From Candidatus Bathyarchaeota archaeon (lineage in GTDB: Archaea; Thermoproteota; Bathyarchaeia; Bathyarchaeales; Bathycorpusculaceae), in contig JAOULW010000016.1 in NCBI GenBank assembly GCA_029881805.1, positions 1 through 34,695 of the forward strand: DNA of 34,695 nt, written 5' to 3'. This document shows positions 15,500 to 24,172 of this stretch, piece after piece. Position 1 is the first letter of the stretch. Every line of letters begins with the position of its first letter. The notes beneath the pieces are model-generated. The model was not told where the DNA came from. It searched no databases and saw only the letters and a program-made list of their open reading frames with translations. Both the position numbers and the translations under genes were made by a program.

Positions 15500-16405
15500 A
15501 TGAGCGGTTATGACAGAGATACACTGGAAAAGTTTCGGCTTTCTGGAAAGATTCTCCGTGAAACTCGCGAGGAAATGAGATATCTTGTTTGCGAAAATAT
15601 GCCAATAATCGAGGTCTGCGAAAAAGCCGAGGGACTCATACGAGAAAGAGGCGGAAAACCAGCATTTCCATGCAACGTCTCGATAAACGAAGTAGCTGCG
15701 CATTACACTTCTCCCCCGAATGATAAAAGAAAGATTCCAGAAAAATCCATAGTTAAAGTCGACATTGGCGTACATGTCGACGGATACATAACAGACACAG
15801 CAGTTACGGTCTGTTTTAATCCAGAATACAAAATCCTTTCAGAAACAGCGGAACAAGCCTTGAAAGCAGCAGTAGAAAACATTCAACCTGGAATGCCCAC
15901 ATCAAAACTAGGTGCAATAATCGAAAAAATCATAAAATCTCGCGGTTTTCAACCAGTTTCAAATTTGACTGGGCATCAAGTTGGACGGTATCTTGTACAT
16001 GCTGGCACTTCCATACCCAATGTGGCGCAAATGTCTTTTTCAAGAATTAAGCTTGGCGGAGTTTATGCTATTGAACCATTTGTGACTCTTCCAAACGCTG
16101 TAGGCAGAGTTGAAAACGGTGAAGAAGTTACTATCTTTCGTTTCCTCAAGTCTCGCTCTCTTAAGAACCCACATGCAAAGCAACTTTTGAAGCACATTGA
16201 GGAGAATTTTAGAACTTTGCCCTTTGCTGAACGCTGGTTGCAAGATGTAGTACCTGATGAGCATTACCTTGAAGCCTTTAGGGAACTGTTATCATCTAAA
16301 GTTCTTATGGGCTATCCAATATTCGTCGAAGTTAGCAGAAAACCCGTGGCTCAGGCAGAACACACAGTTCTAATTGTTAAAGATGGATGTGTCGTCCTAA
16401 CTTAA
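15500..16405 (+). CDS. map: type II methionine aminopeptidase
   Basis: This enzyme removes the initiator Met from nascent proteins using two metal ions. All expected ligands are present, counted from ATG 15500: His68 (EVAAHYTSP), Asp88 and Asp99 (VDIGVHVDGYITDTAV), His159 (TGHQVGRY), Glu192 (AIEPFVTL) and Glu287 (AQAEHTVLI). The insertion between His159 and the last Glu and the length of about 301 residues are typical of archaeal/eukaryal type II. An in-frame GTG at 15491 would add three residues; the ATG is preferred as the family starts close to SGYDRDTLEKFRLSG. TATA-like TTTTAAAT lies about 50 bases upstream. It converges with the next gene with a 4-base overlap of stops. Confidence 0.96.
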   Translation: MSGYDRDTLEKFRLSGKILRETREEMRYLVCENMPIIEVCEKAEGLIRERGGKPAFPCNVSINEVAAHYTSPPNDKRKIPEKSIVKVDIGVHVDGYITDTAVTVCFNPEYKILSETAEQALKAAVENIQPGMPTSKLGAIIEKIIKSRGFQPVSNLTGHQVGRYLVHAGTSIPNVAQMSFSRIKLGGVYAIEPFVTLPNAVGRVENGEEVTIFRFLKSRSLKNPHAKQLLKHIEENFRTLPFAERWLQDVVPDEHYLEAFRELLSSKVLMGYPIFVEVSRKPVAQAEHTVLIVKDGCVVLT

Positions 16406-16812
16406 GAAGGAAATCCTTCTTTTCTTTTTCCCTTAATTTCTCTGAAAATCGCTGTTATCAACATTTTGTCGTTGCATTTTTGGCATGGTTCAACTTCCTT
16501 AAAGATGTAGTCGCCACGTTGAAACTCTCTTAAGCTTTTGAAGCCGCATTTCTTGCATTCAATCGTGGTTGTTATTGATGTGGCTTCAATTCTTAAACGT
16601 AGTATTCGGCGTCTCGTTTGAAGTAGCACATATGTAGATAGGCCTACACCCAAGAACCCTATTAACAGTAGATATCCTGCTGCTTCAGGATTTTGGGGAA
16701 ACGCGTAAAGAGCAAGAATGAGCGCAGTCAACGACAAAGCCAAAGTCACGAATATTATCATTAGCACGAATGACGAGATTTTGCTTGTTGTAGATGTTGA
16801 TGCTTTACTCAT
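16402..16812 (-). CDS. membrane protein with C-terminal zinc ribbon (hypothetical)
   Basis: The 136-residue protein has two membrane segments near its N-terminus (SFVLMIIFVTLALSLTALIL and GYLLLIGFLGVGLSTYVLL), a basic turn (QTRRRILRLR), then a cytosolic CKKCGFKS...CQKC ribbon (two CxxC pairs, about 30 residues apart) likely to bind Zn. Similar two-helix zinc-ribbon proteins are common in archaea and have no assigned function. The same-strand order with the DUF1512 gene upstream (14-base gap) suggests one transcript. The 3' end overlaps the MetAP stop. Confidence 0.8.
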   Translation of the reverse strand: MSKASTSTTSKISSFVLMIIFVTLALSLTALILALYAFPQNPEAAGYLLLIGFLGVGLSTYVLLQTRRRILRLRIEATSITTTIECKKCGFKSLREFQRGDYIFKEVEPCQKCNDKMLITAIFREIKGKRKEGFPS

Positions 16813-16825
16813 TCACGAACCTCTC

Positions 16826-17968
16826 CTACTGTCCAATCCCAATTGTATTGCCTATTCCAGCAATTATCAATTTATCTCCTTCCTTAGTTTTCTCTAGAAC
16901 AACCTGTTTTATTCTTTCGATGGCCATATCAGCAGCGTCAAAAATCTCTTTGCGCATCGGTGAAACCGCATCTCCAATATCCTCTTTGATTATCACGGCA
17001 TTTATTGGAATGCGATATTTTAGAATAGATTCTTCAATTTTAAACTGGTCAACGCCGGGGCCGCCTACTGCTGCTCCAACACCTTCAGCCAACTCGCCGA
17101 CTTCTTCACCTTCAAGCTTCATGGCAGCGTCAATCATTATTATCATGGCAATTTTTCCTTCATTTTCTTCAATAATTGTCTTAATCGCATCTCCTGTTTT
17201 GCCAACGTTTCCCCCGGGGCCCTCAGCTTTTACTACATATGCGGTGCGCCCTTCTATTGGCACGGTTGACACAACACAGTCTTTTGGAACTTTTCTCTTT
17301 TCATGTCCGTACATGAGTTTTGCCCCCACTAGCGCACCAGCGCCGTCACCTATTGGTTGACCGTAAGCGAAGGCTTTCAACGCACTGGCGTAGGCTTCTG
17401 CTTCTCTCATGACAAGCGGTAATATCATTTGAATCTGCATTATAATGTAGAGGCTTAATGTTTTCTTGCCAAGCAAATAAAAGTGCCGTATTATCTTGTA
17501 AATGTAGTTCAGCGCCATCGCCGCTTCAAGGGTATTTTCCAGATTGTTTGTTTGTGTTTCATCTGTTGCTGGCGCCATCAATTTTACTTCGTCTTTGAAA
17601 CGGGCGTCTCTGATGTCAAGTATGTGTTCAAGTTTCCAAACTACGCCCGCTGGGTCAAGGCTTTGAGGCAATAATGTAAAGTATTCCAGAAATCTATCAA
17701 CTCTTGTTGTTGGGTCTGTCTGTGGCTTTCCGATTTCCTTAATTGTTTCTATTGTGGTTTTTCGTCCTTCATCTTTTATGTATTTCAATTTATGGAGTGA
17801 GCCCTCAACTTCTCTGAGCATGACGTACATTTGAATTCTTTGTCCGTAAAATATGAAAACTATAAAGATGGCATAGAATAGTATGCTCAGAATCTGAGAG
17901 AAGGCGTCGCCTCCGGGCCACTGTAATATTTCACTTTGTAGGATGTTTATGACCGTTAATGTATCCAT
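16826..17968 (-). CDS. DUF1512 archaeal membrane-anchored protein
   Basis: The 380-residue protein begins with a hydrophobic helix (SILFYAIFIVFIFYGQRIQM) followed by a long soluble domain, and matches the archaea-specific DUF1512 layout: MLREVEGSLHKLKYIKDEGR, LDPAGVVWKLEHILDIRDAR, and a Gly-rich segment (QPIGDGAGALVGAKLMYG) ahead of a DHH/phosphatase-like alternation. Function is unknown. ATG 17968 is chosen because AAGGTGA lies 8 bases ahead; the upstream GTG 17980 overlaps that site. It is probably co-transcribed with the zinc-ribbon membrane gene. Confidence 0.85.
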   Translation of the reverse strand: MDTLTVINILQSEILQWPGGDAFSQILSILFYAIFIVFIFYGQRIQMYVMLREVEGSLHKLKYIKDEGRKTTIETIKEIGKPQTDPTTRVDRFLEYFTLLPQSLDPAGVVWKLEHILDIRDARFKDEVKLMAPATDETQTNNLENTLEAAMALNYIYKIIRHFYLLGKKTLSLYIIMQIQMILPLVMREAEAYASALKAFAYGQPIGDGAGALVGAKLMYGHEKRKVPKDCVVSTVPIEGRTAYVVKAEGPGGNVGKTGDAIKTIIEENEGKIAMIIMIDAAMKLEGEEVGELAEGVGAAVGGPGVDQFKIEESILKYRIPINAVIIKEDIGDAVSPMRKEIFDAADMAIERIKQVVLEKTKEGDKLIIAGIGNTIGIGQ

Positions 17969-18057
17969 TAATTCGCTCACCTTTCGGAAAAACTGTCAAC
18001 TCTCAGTTATAAATCTTGGGTAATTATCCCCCAAATTTTTTATTTAATTATTGAATA

Positions 18058-18175
18058 GGGCTGCCAGCTTTCCCGGTTTCGCGTGGCCTAAGACCACACT
18101 ACAGCCGGAAACGGAGCGCAGTTTAACTTCTGAGTTCGGAATGGGTTCAGGTGGATCCCGCGCCCTATGGCCGGC
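18058..18175 (-). rRNA. rrf: 5S ribosomal RNA
   Basis: Read on the minus strand, GCCGGCCATAGGGCGCGGGA is followed by CACCTGAACCCATTCCGAAC, TCAGAAGTTAA and a loop E region, ending GGGAAAGCTGGCAGCCC. This is the universal 5S core. GCCGGC (18175-18170) pairs with GCTGGC (18068-18063) as helix I, fixing the ends to within a few bases. A TATA-like AGTTTTAA (about 18202-18193) lies at the right distance upstream. No 16S or 23S gene is near, so it is an isolated 5S gene, as is usual in many archaea. Confidence 0.95.
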
Positions 18176-18191
18176 AAACCCCAGAATACAC

Positions 18192-18203
18192 GTTAAAACT
18201 ATA
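18192..18203 (-). promoter_or_regulatory. TATA box of the 5S rRNA gene
   Basis: Minus-strand ATAGTTTTAACG is centred about 23-25 bases before the 5S 5' end at 18175, the standard archaeal distance. It lies between the stop of the nucleotidyltransferase gene (18222) and the 5S gene. Confidence 0.55.
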
Positions 18204-18221
18204 CTCATTAACTTTTCGCTT

Positions 18222-19151
18222 TTAGTCTTCTTCTTTGAGTATGGCTTCCCATATTCCAAATCCGCCTACTGTTTCCGGGCGTTCAACAGGGTTATACCAT
18301 TTTTTCTTAGTGCCTACCTTGGCCCTCATTTTCCATCCGAAAGGTTTAGGTTCCCCTTCTGTTCTTTCCAGAAGGAAATCTATTTTTCCACTCAGTTCAT
18401 TTCTGTCTTCTTTTGCAATCAGTTTCGGGTCTATTTCTGCTTCTGGACCTAGTTTGTCTATTTCTGAAACGAATTTCTTTAGTTTCTTGAGGTTTGTTGT
18501 GGCTGTGTACCAGAATCCCCAGTCTTGGGCTAGCAGTTTTGCTATGTATGAAGCGTCTATGCTTTCCTTTTCGCCTTTTTCTTTTACTTCATGCGCCTTC
18601 AACAGAAGTAGGCAGTCTTTTAGGTCTTTTATGCTGAAGGCCTCCCACATCTGTATTTTCTCAAGAAGCATATCCGTAACCGAAATCGTTGGATAGTCTA
18701 ACTCGAGTCTTCCTCTGAAATTGATTGGATGATTCGCCACCAACAGTTTGTCAAAAAACACATCCACGTAAAACCAGCCCTTTGGGTGATAATATATTTG
18801 CCTTTCTGACGCGGCAGAAGAAAGAGTAGCTCTTCTTTTTGCATAGCCAAGCTTGTCGAAGAACTCCCTAATTTCTTCTCTGTGATGACGGTAGGACATG
18901 TAGTCTATATCGCTGTACTCTTGACCTTTGATTACTCCTGTTCCGATTCTTTTAAGTTTGCTGGCAAACTCTTTAAATTCTTGGCAATGCATCGCTATGC
19001 TTAATCCGCCCAAAACTCTCATGGTTATACCCTTTTCCTTTGCATTTTCAACGATGCTTCTGGCTTCAGTGAGGAAAACTTCAGTCGGAACTATTCCCTT
19101 CCATTCATTAGGTAATTTTCTTTTGATTTCTTTGTCCAATAGCCAAGCCAT
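18222..19151 (-). CDS. nucleotidyltransferase-fold protein, 309 residues
   Basis: The N-terminal third carries the polymerase-beta-like nucleotidyltransferase pattern: ITMRVLGGLSIAMHC (GG/S turn) and EYSDIDYMSYRHH (DxD metal ligands), with YYHPKGWFYVDVFFDKL supplying the probable third Asp (VDVFF). This arrangement is shared with AbiEii-type toxins and minimal nucleotidyltransferases. The remaining C-terminal half is helical (LKDCLLLLKAHEV) and unassigned. Substrate is unknown; proteins of this fold transfer NMPs to tRNA, protein or antibiotics. The metallophosphatase gene upstream on the same strand ends 12 bases before it, so they are probably one operon. Two other proteins with this fold occur at 22886 and 33238. 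Confidence 0.7.
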   Translation of the reverse strand: MAWLLDKEIKRKLPNEWKGIVPTEVFLTEARSIVENAKEKGITMRVLGGLSIAMHCQEFKEFASKLKRIGTGVIKGQEYSDIDYMSYRHHREEIREFFDKLGYAKRRATLSSAASERQIYYHPKGWFYVDVFFDKLLVANHPINFRGRLELDYPTISVTDMLLEKIQMWEAFSIKDLKDCLLLLKAHEVKEKGEKESIDASYIAKLLAQDWGFWYTATTNLKKLKKFVSEIDKLGPEAEIDPKLIAKEDRNELSGKIDFLLERTEGEPKPFGWKMRAKVGTKKKWYNPVERPETVGGFGIWEAILKEED

Positions 19152-19163
19152 TCTTACATCCTC

Positions 19164-20138
19164 CTAGCCTTCTATTCTCTGAAGCTTGGTAAGGTCATCT
19201 CCTTTGAATTCTATCAGAAAAGCCCTGATAATTCCTTCAGCATACTCACTTCCCGGGTTCACGCAGTGTGTTCTGCCGATTTTCATTGAACCTGAGGATT
19301 CGTGTATGTGGCCGTGCAATCCCAAGAATGGCTGATATTTTTCAATGAGTTTTTTTACAGCTTTTGAACCGACAGGAACCATGATGATTCTTCCGCCTTG
19401 AATGATTGGATTTAGTTCATTGTCGAGTAACGGTGCTTCATCGAGCTTTGTTTGGTATGGTGGTGCGTGAAAGTTGAATATCGCAGATTTCACGTTCTTC
19501 AGCTTAGAAATGTACTTTTCAAGTCGTTCCTCAAGTTTATCCTCATCTTCTTCGCGAGCTGTTTTCCAAGGGCTCGGATTGACCCAGCCGCAACTTATCA
19601 TCTCATGAGATTCGTCAACGTCTATGACTTCAGCTTCCCCGTTTATCACTGCCTTGTGGTCTTCGATTAATTCGTCCACTGGGAATCTATCATCGTTTCC
19701 TGGGCAGACAACGACTCTTGTTTCGTTTGAAACTTTCTTGGGAATTAAGTCGAACCATCTTTTCAGAGTCGAAACCATGAGATTATGAAAGACTTTGTCC
19801 ACTTTTTTGGGATCGTCACACATTTCCTTGTATTCTTTTTCATTTGTCAGGTGGGGATAATACCCTATTCCTTGAATGTCTTTGTATGCCTTCTCTAGAC
19901 CACTTGATTGAATGGTGTGAGTTTTGCCCATAAGGTAATAATCGTATTCCTTGTTCTCTCTTTCTACGATTGGAACAATCATTTTTCCAGTCAGGTCTCC
20001 ACCGCAGATAGCTACGTTGACCTTTAGCATGGCTGAAGCATTTAGAAATTTTATCCAAGAGCCTTCAGACCCGTGCATATCGGTGGCAAAAAGCAGCTTT
20101 GTTGCCTCGCCTTTCTTCTTTTTGAATAGAAAGCTCAA
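19164..20138 (-). CDS. calcineurin-like metallophosphoesterase
   Basis: The catalytic pattern is clear: KLLFATDMHGSE (metal Asp and His), CGGDLTG (GD), VVVCPGNDD (GND in place of GNH), FNFHAPPYQT (H) and GLHGHIHES (GHxH). These ligate a two-metal centre that hydrolyses phosphate mono- or diesters; substrate is unknown. The frame is open further upstream, but that part overlaps the permease gene on the other strand and is not protein-like. Start TTG 20138 (MSFLFKKKKGEATKLLF) is preceded by AAGGAAG and by a minus-strand TTTTAAATA TATA element at 20190-20180. ATG 20204/20201 is the alternative. It lies upstream of the nucleotidyltransferase gene, probably in the same transcript. Confidence 0.87.
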   Translation of the reverse strand: MSFLFKKKKGEATKLLFATDMHGSEGSWIKFLNASAMLKVNVAICGGDLTGKMIVPIVERENKEYDYYLMGKTHTIQSSGLEKAYKDIQGIGYYPHLTNEKEYKEMCDDPKKVDKVFHNLMVSTLKRWFDLIPKKVSNETRVVVCPGNDDRFPVDELIEDHKAVINGEAEVIDVDESHEMISCGWVNPSPWKTAREEDEDKLEERLEKYISKLKNVKSAIFNFHAPPYQTKLDEAPLLDNELNPIIQGGRIIMVPVGSKAVKKLIEKYQPFLGLHGHIHESSGSMKIGRTHCVNPGSEYAEGIIRAFLIEFKGDDLTKLQRIEG

Positions 20139-20259
20139 TCTGAGTTCTTCCTTGATTTTATGTACTTTTAAAGGTGCTGAATTATTTAAAACATATGCCA
20201 TCATGCAAAGATTTAAATCTGTACAGCTTCCAAACATGTGAGATTGGGTGCAAGATAGA

Positions 20260-21939
20260 ATGGCTTCAAGTAAAACCGGACTCTTCGCTAGAGAAGCAAC
20301 TGGTCTTGTGAGAGAAATAGGCTTCATGCTCGGCGTAATACTCATCCTTTCGCACGTTGTCGGCTTGGGTTGGCAGAAGAGAGCTTTCCAGTTCACTGGC
20401 GCAATGCCCGTTCCGAATGACCTGCTTCCCATGGGTCTTCCAGCAATGTTCTGGGCTTTCCTTTTTTGCGGCCTCATAGTGCTAATCACTGGCTATACAT
20501 CTGGTTACGTCACCGCTTCTATGCCAAGATCTGGTGGCGGCTACGTCACGATTTCAAGAGTAATTCATCCCATAGTAGGGTACATGGCTGGGTGGCTGAT
20601 GTTCCTTGCAGAAGCATTTTCCTACGGGCTTATCGGAGTCGCCTGTTTCGAAGCAATTATGATATTCTTCAACATCGCAGGATATGCCATAACTTTTGAT
20701 GCAACCATGCTTTTCGTAGGTGGTATAGTAATCGTTTGGGTATTCGCAATACTCGCTTTGTTAGGCACAAAACTTTACGGTAGACTTATGGAAGCAATGT
20801 TCTGGATCCCTGCTGCAATCACGGTAGGATTCTTCGGCATGTGGATAGCTGGCATATTGAATCCTGGAGTCACAGGTCCGCTCGCAACTGGCGTACAGCA
20901 GGTCATGGGAGCAACTCCGCAGCAGATGGTGGACTTGGCAATAGCCAATGGGATGACAGCAGAAATACCGAGTTTCTTTGATGCTTTTTCCTATGCATTA
21001 CCTGGAGCGTTCTGGGCTTACATGGGATGGTACGCAACCACTTTCGTTGCTGGTGAAGTGAAAGAGGCGAACAAGAAACTGCCGATGGTTGTGGTGTCAG
21101 CTGGACTATTGATAATGATAGTGTACCTGGCGGCTTCATCGCTTTCATCGCTGTCAGCTATCAATGTAGCTGTCACTCCTTCTGGTGGACATGACTGGAG
21201 CTTTTTCCAAGCATATTCTTGGTTAAGTTATACTGATGCAGGCAAAGCAGTGGCGGTGGCGCCTGCTATTCCTAATTTCCAGGCTGCATGGAGTACAGGA
21301 ATCGCATCTTTCATCGCGCAAGGCATGGGTTGGGGTTGGCTCTCGTGGCTTATTGCAATAGCTGGCGTGTTATGGCTTGCTAACGACATACCACCCTTCC
21401 TTCTAGTCGCTTCGAGGACCTTCTTTGCTATGTCATTTGACCGGATGTTGCCTGAAAGCTTCGCATACGTAAGCGAACGATGGCATGCTCCAGTTTGGTC
21501 AATCATAATCACTGCTGTCGCAGGAGTATTCGGATGTATAGCTGAATCAAACGTCGCTGACTTAGGATCCTACTTCGCATTTGCAGGTGTCGTTGGAACT
21601 GACATATTCGACGCGCTCTTCCTAATGTTGTTCTGCGTATCCTGTATGTTGCTTCCGCTTGAAAGAAAGGAAATCTTTGATAGGGCTGCTGTTAAGCATT
21701 CGATAGGGACAATTGTGACATTGGGATTCGTGGCTTCGATACTCTCTGGCTTCTGTCTCTTCATATTCGTAAGAGAATCACCGTGGATCTTAAATCCCTC
21801 GGGCAACGAACTGTACAGCAGTATAGGCTTCTTCCTATGCATCATACTCGGGCTGCTGCTATACATCTACCACCTGTATAGAAACACCACGCGTGGCGTA
21901 GACGTGAGAACTCTCTACCTGAGCATCCCACCAGAATAG
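20260..21939 (+). CDS. APC-superfamily amino acid permease
   Basis: The protein has about 559 residues with some 12 hydrophobic segments. The first helix region, ATGLVREIGFMLGVILILSH, and the re-entrant consensus MPRSGGGYVTISRVIHPIVG (TM2-TM3) are diagnostic of amino-acid/polyamine/organocation transporters. AGWLMFLAEAFSYGLIGVAC and EVKEANKKLPMVVV (loop before TM7) also fit. Probably imports amino acids at the cell membrane; the solute cannot be predicted. ATG 20260 is preferred over GTG 20248 because GGGTG ends 9 bases before it. A TATA element at 20209-20217 predicts transcription from about 20240. It is divergent from the metallophosphatase. Confidence 0.9.
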   Translation: MASSKTGLFAREATGLVREIGFMLGVILILSHVVGLGWQKRAFQFTGAMPVPNDLLPMGLPAMFWAFLFCGLIVLITGYTSGYVTASMPRSGGGYVTISRVIHPIVGYMAGWLMFLAEAFSYGLIGVACFEAIMIFFNIAGYAITFDATMLFVGGIVIVWVFAILALLGTKLYGRLMEAMFWIPAAITVGFFGMWIAGILNPGVTGPLATGVQQVMGATPQQMVDLAIANGMTAEIPSFFDAFSYALPGAFWAYMGWYATTFVAGEVKEANKKLPMVVVSAGLLIMIVYLAASSLSSLSAINVAVTPSGGHDWSFFQAYSWLSYTDAGKAVAVAPAIPNFQAAWSTGIASFIAQGMGWGWLSWLIAIAGVLWLANDIPPFLLVASRTFFAMSFDRMLPESFAYVSERWHAPVWSIIITAVAGVFGCIAESNVADLGSYFAFAGVVGTDIFDALFLMLFCVSCMLLPLERKEIFDRAAVKHSIGTIVTLGFVASILSGFCLFIFVRESPWILNPSGNELYSSIGFFLCIILGLLLYIYHLYRNTTRGVDVRTLYLSIPPE

Positions 21940-21988
21940 CCTTATATCCTCCCTCTTTTTATTTTTTCCATAATATTAGGTGTCATTG

Positions 21989-22882
21989 GTGTATGAACTA
22001 AGCTTCGTGAACGACCTAGTTGAGGAACGATTAGTCAAAGGAAAGTTTCGCTGGTTAGCCAACTTCAGGGAAATTCACAGAGACTTCAAAGTAGGCGAAT
22101 TCACAATTCCGATTTATGCCACGGGAGGATTGGAAGAAAAAGGGTTTTTGCTGTCCAAAGTATTTTCATTCTTGGTCACACCTAAGTATAAAGTCCATTT
22201 TCTTTTTTATACGTCCCAAGAAATAGACGTAAAATTTCTGAGAAGACTTGTGATTTCTTGTAAGAGCAAGTTCGGCACTGACGACTGGATTTTTATCGGG
22301 TTGGTTCAGAGTAAGCCTCTTGATAAGGCTGTAAAGGACGCTGTGGAAAGCATTGCAGATCCTAGAGTCGGCATAGCATCATACAGTCTCGCTTCTAAAG
22401 ATGAAGCTTCATCAAAAAACGTCCTTGGAAAAGCTCTACAAAAACAGTTGAAACTGACCGAAGCAAGGTTTGAAGCCTTTGACTTGCCAAATTATTTGAA
22501 AAGCTTTACAATAGTGTTCTTTTTAGGCACGCTACTATTAGTTGCAATGGCGTTTATTGGCAATATCACAGCAGCAATTCAACCGTTGACACTCCTGCTT
22601 ACCGCCCTTTTCTCGCTTATACTTGGATATCAAATCTACAAAACAAACTATCATGTAACCCTAACATTAAATGCCAGAGACTTTCAAATTCGAGAAGGAA
22701 AAACCGTCACTAATAGGAAATGGTCTGAATTCACAGATTTGACGATTTATATTACGCCGCGATATGAAACCCGCCTCAGACTATATTCAAAAGATAAAAC
22801 GCTGGATTTGCCTCTTTCAAGAGTCGGAATTTCCAGAAGAGACTTCTACAACACGGTTAAGCAACTTGTCAGTAGAAAATGA
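21989..22882 (+). CDS. membrane protein with two central helices (hypothetical)
   Basis: This protein of about 297 residues has a soluble N-terminal half, two adjacent membrane helices at roughly residues 171-215 (FTIVFFLGTLLLVAMAFIG; LTLLLTALFSLILGYQIY), and a C-terminal beta-rich domain (YHVTLTLNARDFQIREGK, RYETRLRLYSKDKTLDLPL) of the kind seen in membrane-linked PH-like/YcxB domains; that resemblance is inference. GTG 21989 is chosen because AGGTG at 21978-21982 is 6 bases ahead; GTG 21980 overlaps that site. The function is not recognised. It follows the permease by about 40 bases on the same strand. Confidence 0.75.
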   Translation: MYELSFVNDLVEERLVKGKFRWLANFREIHRDFKVGEFTIPIYATGGLEEKGFLLSKVFSFLVTPKYKVHFLFYTSQEIDVKFLRRLVISCKSKFGTDDWIFIGLVQSKPLDKAVKDAVESIADPRVGIASYSLASKDEASSKNVLGKALQKQLKLTEARFEAFDLPNYLKSFTIVFFLGTLLLVAMAFIGNITAAIQPLTLLLTALFSLILGYQIYKTNYHVTLTLNARDFQIREGKTVTNRKWSEFTDLTIYITPRYETRLRLYSKDKTLDLPLSRVGISRRDFYNTVKQLVSRK

Positions 22883-22885
22883 GTT

Positions 22886-24016
22886 TTACTGAATTATTGG
22901 AGTTTCGACTGCCGTATTCCACCAAGGCTTGTCCCATTTTTTGTCGATGTCTGGCAAGAATTTCAGTAGCTCTTTAACTCTTTCCACAACCGTGGCGACC
23001 TCACTTTTTCTCATCCACCTTTCGATGATCTCTGGTTTTTCCACCAAATTTTGTAGGTTCAGCGTGGCCGTCATAGCTAATTTCTTATCCTTCTCTAGGG
23101 TTTTTCGCAATCTTTCACCGTTAATTTCGTCATTTTTCTTTCCGATACTGTGATCTAGGACTATAGCACAGACATCCTTCACGTCTTTTTCTTCCATGCC
23201 TAGGACAACCATGTCTTTGGCATAATATGAATATGGCAAAATTCTGTATTCGCATTTGTTTTCCTTAAGCTCTTGTACTCTGTCTTTTGGAAAATCCATG
23301 ATGAACTGGGTTTTTGAAAGTATGAGTTTTTCCAAACCTATGGTGTAAAGGTTCTCTTTGTATTTGTCAAATTCGTCCTTAACGTCGACTTTGTGCCTCA
23401 AGTCTATACAATCGCAAAATAAGTCCAGCACCGTTATTTTTGGAAGTCCTTCTTCGGTTATGTCATTGATTGTCGTAAGTCTGTATCGTTCGCCGTGTCT
23501 CCAAGCGCTAAAGCGTCTGTCGTTTGCCGTGGCAAAAGACTTATACTGTGTTCCAAAGGCTTTGTGCATGTTTAAAAGAAGCTTGTAGAAGTCAATTCCT
23601 TGTTTTTTCGGAACTATGAAATCGGTGTCCTTTATGTCTCTTGCCAATGCTCCTCCAGCGTTCGCACTTTTGCAGTGGATTTTTACTGCAGCACCACCAA
23701 ACAACAATGACGGAATAGGTTTCTTGTTGACCTTTTTCTCAAATGCGTTAGGATACAACTCATGAAGTTTAGGTCCGTTTACAGACGCCCAAATAGTGAC
23801 CATTGCGCTTTTCATAGGAAAGTAATCTAAGTCAATGTAGGATGGAAGACCCAGATTTTCTCTGAGCTCCGCAGGATCCACGTTTGAAGTCAAAGGCAAA
23901 TCGACATCGTATACAGTTCCATCCATATCTTCGTAGAGAACGATTCTCTTCGGAGCATCAGACGCAGATTTGTTGCTCGTTGTTCTTAACCTCCACACCG
24001 AATATGCTGTCAACAT
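22886..24016 (-). CDS. nucleotidyltransferase-fold protein, 376 residues
   Basis: A polymerase-beta-like nucleotidyltransferase pattern is visible at about residues 105-135: SLLFGGAAVKIHC followed by DIKDTDFIVPKKQG (GG turn and DxD), and LDLFCDCIDLRHKV is a candidate third acidic strand. The C-terminal half is helical and charged. Overall layout resembles the 309-residue protein at 18222 but sequence similarity is low. Function is unknown. The listed start is ATG 24016. A strong GGAGG (23994-23990) lies inside the frame just after it and precedes an in-frame ACG at 23980 rather than a standard start, so the true N-terminus is uncertain. The tRNA-Trp gene is upstream on the opposite strand. 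Confidence 0.65.
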   Translation of the reverse strand: MLTAYSVWRLRTTSNKSASDAPKRIVLYEDMDGTVYDVDLPLTSNVDPAELRENLGLPSYIDLDYFPMKSAMVTIWASVNGPKLHELYPNAFEKKVNKKPIPSLLFGGAAVKIHCKSANAGGALARDIKDTDFIVPKKQGIDFYKLLLNMHKAFGTQYKSFATANDRRFSAWRHGERYRLTTINDITEEGLPKITVLDLFCDCIDLRHKVDVKDEFDKYKENLYTIGLEKLILSKTQFIMDFPKDRVQELKENKCEYRILPYSYYAKDMVVLGMEEKDVKDVCAIVLDHSIGKKNDEINGERLRKTLEKDKKLAMTATLNLQNLVEKPEIIERWMRKSEVATVVERVKELLKFLPDIDKKWDKPWWNTAVETPIIQ

Positions 24017-24127
24017 CCATCGTAAACAGTTAGGACATTTCCATAATAGAAATTGAGATAGATAAAAATTGTTCTAAACAAAGTAAACGGCCAAAGTCAG
24101 CTACTTTCAGTCAAAAGGGAATAACGC

Positions 24128-24140
24128 ATATATTTTATCC
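24128..24140 (+). promoter_or_regulatory. TATA box of the tRNA-Trp gene
   Basis: CATATATTTTATC is a strong archaeal TATA element about 35 bases ahead of the mature tRNA 5' end at 24173, implying a 5' leader of about 10 bases to be trimmed by RNase P. Confidence 0.6.
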
Positions 24141-24172
24141 CTCACAGTAAATCTAATGCCATTAGAAAAAAC

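Noticed and set aside
16794-17360. 188-codon plus-strand frame opposite DUF1512
   Set aside because: Pro/Ser/Ile-rich antisense translation without a ribosome-binding site.
20139-20489. N-terminal extension of the metallophosphatase open frame
   Set aside because: It runs antisense through the permease gene, has no family similarity and lies upstream of the TATA box; only the part from 20138 (or 20204) is protein-like.
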